Assembly (NCBI GenBank): GCA_947652605.1
Contig: OX393581.1
Location: 9,676,640 to 9,740,639 of the forward strand
Source: Elmis aenea
Lineage: Eukaryota; Arthropoda; Insecta; Coleoptera; Elmidae
Direction of reading: 5' to 3'
DNA length: 64,000 nucleotides
The position numbers and the translations under genes are program-made. The notes under the pieces were generated by a model. That model made no database searches. It saw only the letters and a program-made list of their open reading frames with translations, and was not told where the DNA came from. Positions 57,241 through 64,000 of this stretch are shown here, piece after piece (positions within the stretch are counted from its first letter, which is position 1; each line of letters starts with the position of its first letter).

Positions 57241-57462
57241 TGTAAGTGATAAAAACGTAGCGGCTGCTGCAGAATTTACTAGTAAATGACGTTTACTTGT
57301 TTAACAATTACAAACATCACTTGTTTACGAAATCATGGCAAACTTAAGTAACGAAATTTTTACAAAATTAGCTATGTCTCGAATGAAAGACAATTTGGGT
57401 ATTGTAATTGAAAAAAAAAACAATGTTGGTCAGGTTTGAAGTTGCATTAAAAAAAATATATA

Positions 57463-58563
57463 CAGTCTGTTCTACAAAATGGGCCCAAGAGTTTTATGGC
57501 GAAACCGCATATATTCTCCAATTCAATAGAGGCTACATTTTAAAAATATTTTCAAACATACAGGGTGCTCCAAAAAAGAGTGGCTTATCAAAGTTCTACT
57601 TTTTCTTATGGAACACCCTGTATATTTTTACATTTTTGGATTCCTCTTTAAATTTAATTCAAAAAATGTATAAGGTTATACGGGTCTAAAGTCAACCGTT
57701 CTCGTGAAAATTGCATTTTCATGAAAATACAGTATTTTCAAAAATTGTCAACATTTAAAAACTTTGAGAAGTCTGAAGAAATTCGCTTATAGATAAGATT
57801 GACAATAGATTATGTAACACTTTGCACCACCTACATTTTTAAAATATTATACAGGGCGTTTTTTACGCTTGGTCAAACTTGTGAAACTTTAAACATCGAT
57901 AACTCATTTTTTTTTAATACAACACCCTATATTTTTTTACACAGTCTTATAGAAAATTTAATTCTCTTTCGAAAACATTAAGGCTGTTTTTCACCTAAAA
58001 TTGATATTTTCCGAGATATTGCGATTTTATTGTTAATTATTAGGGCAAAGTAATATTTTCAAGTAGGCTATGAAGGTAGACAGCGGTAAATATCAATTTT
58101 AGGTGAAAAACAGCCTTAATGTTTTCGAAAGAGAATTAAATTTTCTATAAGATGGTATAAAATAATATAGGGTGTTGTATTAAAAAAAAATGAGTTATCG
58201 ATGTTTAAAGTTTCATAGGTTTGACCAAGCGTAAAAAACGCCCTGTATAATATTGAAAATTTTTGAAAATACTGTATTTTCATGAAAATGCAATTTTCAC
58301 GAGAACGGTTGACTTTGGACCCGTATAACCTTATACATTTTTTGAATTAAATTTAAAGAGGAATCCAAAAATGTAAAAATATACAGGGTGTTCCATAAGA
58401 AAAAAGTAGAACTTTGATAAGCCACTCTTTTTTGGAGCACCCTGTATGAAAATATTTTTAAAATGTAGCCTCTATTGACTTGCATAACCTAACTGCGACA
58501 GAAGTTGGAGAATATATGCGGTTTCGCCATAAAACTCTTGGGCCCATTTTGTAGAACAGACTG
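57463..58563. repeat. Palindromic TA-target element, 1101 bp
   Basis: Left CAGTCTGTTCTACAAAATGG and right CCATTTTGTAGAACAGACTG are exact mirror images, with TA outside (57461-57462 and 58564-58565). The arms match inward for about 500 bp, for example TTTTATGGCGAAACCGCATA and its complement. The middle holds a secondary CAGGGTGCTCC / GGAGCACCCTG pair. Confidence 0.85.
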
Positions 58564-58567
58564 TATA

Positions 58568-59290
58568 TCGGGTGTTTCATAATTGAATGCTGATCCTTAA
58601 GGGTGTTATTCCTTGGATGATTTTAAGAAAAAAAGTTCATATCAATGTAGGTCCGCAACCGCCGTATTTTTGAGATACAGGGTGTTTTTTGAATTTTAGT
58701 AGGTAGGTACCTACTAACTAGGTATAAAAACACATTTTTTTCAAAAAAAAATTGTTTTGTTTCTACCAATGGCGTCCGTACTAACATGTCCTTGAATGTA
58801 TTTACTTGATTATTAAAAATTAAAACTAAAGCGAAATGTACTCTTTTACTCTTCAAGAGTACCTAATAGCCTTTTATTTTTTTACTCGAAAACCGTTCGT
58901 CGGACAAAAAAAGTCAAGAGGCCATTTTTACTAAGAGATAAAGCAAAATTATAAAAATAACATTTATTTTGAAAAAAAACAGTGGCATATCATTTTTTTA
59001 ATTAAAAATATTCAAGGACATGTTAGTACGGACGCCATTGGTAGAAATAGAACTATTTTTTTTTCTGAAAAAATTGTTTTTTTATGCCTAGTTAGTACCT
59101 ACTAAAATTCTAAAAAATATGTAAAGCGGTATCAAAGATATTACGAAAAAACCGATATTTTTTTCAACTTTTAACACCCTGTATCTCAAAAATACGGCGG
59201 TTGCGGACCTACATTGATATGAACTTTTTTTCTTAAAATCATCGAAGGAATAATATCCTTAAGATCAGCATTCAATTATGAAACACCCTA
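58568..59290. repeat. Palindromic TA-target element, 723 bp
   Basis: Left GGGTGTTTCATAATTGAATG and right CATTCAATTATGAAACACCC mirror each other, as do CAACCGCCGTATTTTTGAGA and its complement near 58650 and 59190. It abuts the previous palindrome across TATATA and is flanked by TATA on the right. Confidence 0.8.
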
Positions 59291-60165
59291 TATATTGGAC
59301 ACCCTGTTAGCAACGTATCGATTGCAAAAATTGTAGTATGAACTCCAAGCTTTTCCTATCCATGGTTTAAAAGTTTTTGCTTAAAAAATGACGGCGGTAG
59401 ATTTTATTAAGCATCACAATATAAATCAAAAAAATCTAAAAATTTAAAAAATGACTGCAGTTAGGTATAGGAAATGCTAATAAAAGTCTCTCTAAAATAA
59501 CGTGTCAAATCCAAAAATGCAATATAAAATAGACCCTTGTATTTAAAATAAGAAAGTAGATGTCATCTTCCGGTATTTTCGGACGTGCCACCATTTTAAA
59601 AATATTTTGATTAAACCAATCATATACCAATATGGCTATAACCAAAATTTCAAATCATTACTCTTTTTCATTCTCCACATATTTCTAATGCACGGTCCCA
59701 ATCAATCGCCCTGTTTATTGTTTGAGATTTCTCGAGATTCCTCGAGTTACAAGAGGAAGTTTTTTCTCACGAGAAATCAAAACTATCGAGAAATCTTATA
59801 ACAGCGAGTCCGTAGAAAAATATGTGACGCAATATTTTTAGGACACCCTCGTACGCCAGCGATATCCTGTCACAGTTTCGTGAAATAAATCGCATATCGC
59901 TCACAGTTCACGAGTTTGTCGATAATGGAAGAATATACCACTCGGACCAAAATTGTTTATAAGTTTTTGTTGTGTATGAGATACAAGTTGAATAACAAAC
60001 AAACAAAAAAAGTTGTAACAATCACATAAAAATATTTTTTCAGGGTCAATGTGAGATCCCTGCACATTTCCCACCATTTTTGATTTGTTCTGTGCCAAAA
60101 CTGTATCTTTAGTCGGTGAAATGAAAATCTGAATATATGTGAGGTACACGTGAATCGATTTTTTG
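59291..60165. other. Upstream region of the second SLC16-type gene
   Basis: 59700-59800 has several TCTCGAGA-like words (ATTTCTCGAGATTCC). No transposon end was recognised. Part of this is presumably promoter-proximal DNA. Confidence 0.35.
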
Positions 60166-60391
60166 TATATAAAACATCTAACTTGGTTATACTAACATTT
60201 ATCACGTGTAATAAAAGAAGATAAGGACAACAGCTGTTACACTTGTGGAATCGTGAATTATTTTCTCACAAGATAAGTTTAAATTTGGTTCATTCGCGAA
60301 AGTGAAAGTAGTATTTGAAAAAATACTGAGCGGATTTTGTGCGAAAAGGAATAATTGTTTGTTTTTAGATTAGTGAACATTTAAATGTAAG
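60140..60391 (+). promoter_or_regulatory. TATA promoter and 5' UTR exon of the second SLC16-type gene
   Basis: TATATAAAA at 60166-60174 is a strong TATA box. CACGTG E-boxes lie on both sides (60147-60152 and 60203-60208). A start site about 30 bp downstream would be near 60200. The noncoding exon would end at 60391 (AAG then GTAATT donor), leaving a 53-bp intron to the TTTTCCAG acceptor at 60444. That intron is short but not unusual for insects. The start site and transcript are inferred. Confidence 0.5.
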
Positions 60392-60444
60392 GTAATTGTT
60401 ACTAATCGTTGGGTTTTTAATTAAATGTGTTTTTTTTTTTCCAG

Positions 60445-60591
60445 ATGACTATGGATGTAAAAAAGACTGATAAAGTGTCGTTACCTAATGAAAAACCTCA
60501 GAGGAGGAGGTTGCGTGCAAGCGACCCAGATTTCGTTCCACCAGATGGAGGATGGGGTTGGTTAATAATATTTGCTTGCGGATTTAGTAAT
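60445..60591 (+). CDS. SLC16-type monocarboxylate transporter-like protein, first coding exon
   Basis: The ATG follows directly after a polypyrimidine tract and AG (60443-60444). The exon runs 49 codons to a GTGAGT donor at 60592, ending in phase 0. It encodes a charged cytosolic tail (KKTDKVSLPNEKPQRRRLRA), then DPDFVPPDGGWGWLIIFACGFSN. PPDGGWGW before the first membrane helix is the hallmark of SLC16 transporters, which move monocarboxylates or related solutes across the plasma membrane, usually with protons. The remaining exons are right of the window. It could be a tandem paralogue of the transporter at 3730-10366, but the regions seen do not overlap, so relatedness cannot be judged here. 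Confidence 0.88.
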
Positions 60592-60973
60592 GTGAGTTTC
60601 TGTTGAACGAATTTTATAGTTTAAATTAGTCGACATGCCATCTTATTCATAAACAAATCTTACGGATGTTATTTGGCTCCCTTTATTTTCAATAAATGCC
60701 AAGCAAAAAATTAAGATCTGTATCAACTGAGTACTACTTATAACATAAGTGCAAAAGTAGAGCAGTACACTTTATTTATTTTTTAAACCAGGAAATCTCC
60801 AACTTGCTTAAATGATACAACGATTTGTATTTGACGTTACAAAATATTGAAACATTGAAACAAATTTGTAACATTCGATCAGTGCTATTTTTTCGCCTAG
60901 CCCTAGCTGTGGAGCACTCCTCCTAATGAGAACTAAACTCATTTATTTTATATTCAAACGAATGACCTCAAAC
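60592..60973. other. Intron 1 of the second SLC16-type gene, first part
   Basis: Nothing recognised before the hAT element. Confidence 0.4.
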
Positions 60974-61927
60974 CAGGGGTGGCGAACCTTTTTATGTCCG
61001 AGTCCTTCTTTTTTAAATTTTCACATTTTGAAATGCTGGCGTGCCAGGTAACTTTTGCAATGAATGAGGAAAAAAAACATTACTGATTGTCAAGAGATGA
61101 TGAATAAATATTACAATATTTGTATTAAATGAATTATTTTTATTGACTACTAATAGAAATTTGTAATTTAACAACAACAACTAAAGATACATAACTAGAT
61201 ATTAAAAAAAATATTAAATATTTTACCAATGGAAAGATATAATTAGACAAAAATAATAATTGCACATTACATGAGTTTACTTTTCAAACAACATACACAC
61301 ATATGTGAAAGAAAATATAATTAAAATAGCCGACGCTAATTTCTTTAGAGATTTTAACTCTTCTGGAATCGTTTGCTAGACATTAATAATTTTGCTCTTA
61401 GCATTATTATTTGTTTTTTCCTCCAAACGCTCCCTTTCAATAATCTCTAAATTTTCCCTTAAGCCAATAAACTTTTGCCTCCAAATTGCACTTAATTGAA
61501 AATTATTAGCATTTCAAAATTTTCAAATTTTAACCATTCCAAAATTTCCAAATCAAGTTGAAATTTTTAAATTGAAAAAATCGCGAAGAAAATTCATGTA
61601 TTATTGATTCTACAGATGTGGATAAATCTTTAGCCAATTTAATTTGATTTATTTCAATTTGACGTGATGGATTTTCTATAAAAAAAATTGGAAAATATTT
61701 GAAGGCACGAGAAGCAATATCTCGTTTAAATACTTCTGATTTTGTTTGAAATTCGCATAGTTTAGAAACAAATTGAATGTATTTTATTTAAATAAATATA
61801 ATTTCGTATTTTAAGTTCGTTATTGAAAAAAGGAAGAATTAATTTTCTAAAATTTTTTGAAAAAACTATTTTTCTCTCGTGCCAATAAGCCAGCTGTGGC
61901 ACGCGTGTCATAGGTTCGCCACCCCTG
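60974..61927 (-). mobile_element. Decayed hAT element with transposase remnant
   Basis: The ends CAGGGGTGGCGAACC and GGTTCGCCACCCCTG are exact inverted repeats of a common hAT type. The flanks CCTCAAAC and CTTTAAAC are an 8-bp duplication with two changes. On the minus strand, about 61490-61790 encodes KLCEFQTKSEVFKRDIASRA and later KDLSTSVESIIHEFSSRFFQF, resembling the central region of GTF2IRD2/ZBED-like hAT transposases, then a stop. It is too short and broken to be active. Confidence 0.75.
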
Positions 61928-61935
61928 CTTTAAAC

Positions 61936-62893
61936 GTTCAGTTATTCGATAAAATTTAGTTTAAATATTCAAAATAAATCCGTACATGCCTAAAAACTCT
62001 AAGCTAAATAAAGCACACGTTCAGTTTATATTTAACTAAATATATTTAATACGGTGCCCACTTGAGACAATAACTATATTTTTTCACACCTAATCCTCTA
62101 ATCGTACAAAATGCGTAGATTAGATTCATAACTCTCACCGATAAGCACTTCATATTACGATCATTATAACAAAAATTTTAACCAAAATAATATTTTTTCC
62201 TTTACTCTTTAATTTTTTTGCCACTCCAGTTGTATATAAAGTTTTTGAAGTCAGCGCTCGTTAAATTACCAAATTACCCCTTTATTTCTCGTGTATTACA
62301 CTAAAACTTTCACAAAATTTGATTACGTCTACCAACTTTAAGATAAATAATTGAGTTAAGCAGTAAAAACTGCCGAATTACCTAAATGTTGAAAGGTATG
62401 TTATGATTTTCCACCATAACTCTTAACGTTCAATTTTTACTGCATAATATTACATTTTTGTAATTAGTACAATTATTGTTGCCTTAATTTTTTGATAAGA
62501 ATAACAAAATTAAAAATGAATGTTTTCTTACGCTATGCAGGTCACTGCCTTGCCGCTAAATCCCAATGCGTATCAAAAATTTGCTTCTCATAAGATTGTT
62601 TCGACAAAAACGCTCATACCTAATTGAAAGACCACGAGTAATACTTTACTTTGAAACTCGTTCAGAATATTAAAATTGTGCTATGACCTTAACTAATAAT
62701 TTAATTCAACAAAGCCCAAATGCAAAAGAAAAAACAAATGCTCTCGGTTTGTTAATTTTGGTTGCTAAAATTAAATTGTATTGGAAAAATTCTTTGCCTA
62801 CCCTGAATTTAATAATATAATAGTCTCGGCGATTATTTCTGTGCCTTGGAAAAAGCATTTTTTAAGTATTCTTGAGTTCGACAATGTTAAAAG
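61936..62893. other. Intron 1 of the second SLC16-type gene, middle
   Basis: AT-rich, nothing recognised. Confidence 0.4.
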
Positions 62894-64000
62894 CAGGGAC
62901 TAAAAACGAAAAAAATTTCGTTCGTTTCTGTTCGGAACGAAAACGAAATATATCGTTTTCGTTCTTTACGTTCTAACCGAAAAAATTATTTTTTCGTTTT
63001 CGTGAACCGAAATAATAACGGTTAAAACCGGTTTTACAATATTTTTTTTGTCGTCAAAAAGTCAATTTTTTTTCTAGTCACCACAACCCTCTATAAATAC
63101 GATAACAATATTAGCGTCTCAACTAAAATATAAACGGTGACGATGGGGTTTGATGCTCACGGACAGCATATTTTAGACTGGCGAACCATCGCCATATTAA
63201 ATTTACCAAATCGTTAAACACTTTAACATTTAACCATTTTATTAAGTTTAACACCCGTAATGTGCAAAAACACAACGTGGTTAGGTTAAATTAGACACAC
63301 GATCTTTATCTAAAAATATGAAAATATAGCAAGTGCTGTTTTAAATTTGTTTTAGTACTAAAAATCTATGCATTTGAATTAAATAAGATCCTGCTGTAAT
63401 TATTTAAAAAGACAAAAGAATGAATTCAAGTGAATAATTTACTAAATGTTATAAATAAAAAAGAGATTTAAAAAAAACTTATATTAACTTGAAATATACT
63501 TTAACTTTATAGTTTTTACATACCATACAATATACATTTTCACATTCCGTTAAATCTTACTAGCAACACATCTTCCAATAAATCTTCTTTTACATTAGTC
63601 CCTTCCGAAGTAAGAATAAATTTTACTATTATTATGTCTAAACGCAAATAAAACATACACATTGATAATATATATCCAATCAAGTGTATATTCTATATTG
63701 ATGATCTAAAAAACAAATTAGAAATAGAGAATATCTGTACCGTTAATTGTGTTACACGAAATTGCAAGTATTAACAATAAAGTTGTTAATACATATTCAC
63801 GTAAATATATGGAGAAAAGTGAAGCTCACTTATTTCAAGCGAGATTTTTTACTGCCTCGTAGAGTGTCCCCAGCACAGAAGGTAAATTCGCGTTTGTGTT
63901 TAACAAATAAAATTGAAATAGCGACAAAACCGGTTAAAACCGGTTAAAACCGGTTTTGGAAAATATTTATTTCGTTTTCGTTCTTGAACGAAAAATAATA
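62894..64000. mobile_element. Second copy of the GAAAACGAAA-ended hAT-like element, cut by the window edge
   Basis: It starts CAGGGACTAAAAACGAAA. From there it is the reverse complement of the copy at 20488-21661 almost base for base, sharing ATTATTATGTCTAAACGCAA, TTTGATGCTCACGGACAGCA and AACCGGTTTTGG. The right end lies beyond 64000. Confidence 0.75.

Overview
The window looks like the nuclear genome of an insect. Coding exons have GT/AG introns, the background is very AT-rich, and most of the DNA is transposon-derived. A beetle is a reasonable guess from the repeat style, but this cannot be settled from the sequence. All recognisable host genes lie on the + strand.

Layout: (1) 1-10606 holds a broken piggyBac end at the left edge, a four-unit hairpin array of unknown nature (2362-2640), and the last four exons of an SLC16-type (monocarboxylate transporter-like) gene that starts left of the window (3730-10366). 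(2) 13165-19983 and 22300-29076 are two tandem paralogues of a glycosyltransferase family 92 (GT92/DUF23) type II membrane enzyme. Each was assembled here from seven coding exons with the same intron phases, giving 485 and 493 residues with no frame breaks. (3) A SINE with an 11-bp target duplication sits 2 bp from an intact tRNA-Leu(UAA) gene (29744-29827). (4) 30-47 kb is a gene-poor repeat region with hAT, mariner, palindromic TA-target elements and decayed non-LTR retrotransposons. (5) 47608-56880 is a complete-looking Ty3/gypsy LTR retrotransposon on the minus strand, with 1480-bp LTRs that look identical, a 4-bp target duplication, gag and pol. (6) 60166-60591 holds a TATA promoter, a 5' UTR exon and the first coding exon of a second SLC16-type transporter. 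Its remainder lies right of the window, and its first intron holds two hAT-type elements.

The transporters and the glycosyltransferases are probably just neighbours. Nothing in the sequence shows a joint pathway, although two SLC16 genes on the same strand flanking a duplicated GT92 pair suggests local duplication. The strongest unexplained signals are the hairpin array at 2362-2640, the seven 0.6-1.2 kb near-perfect palindromes (two of them in introns of the second GT92 gene), the GC-rich intact DD37D mariner in an intron of the first GT92 gene, and the alternating 80-bp repeats in the gypsy 3' region. No CRISPR array, operon or prokaryotic feature is present.
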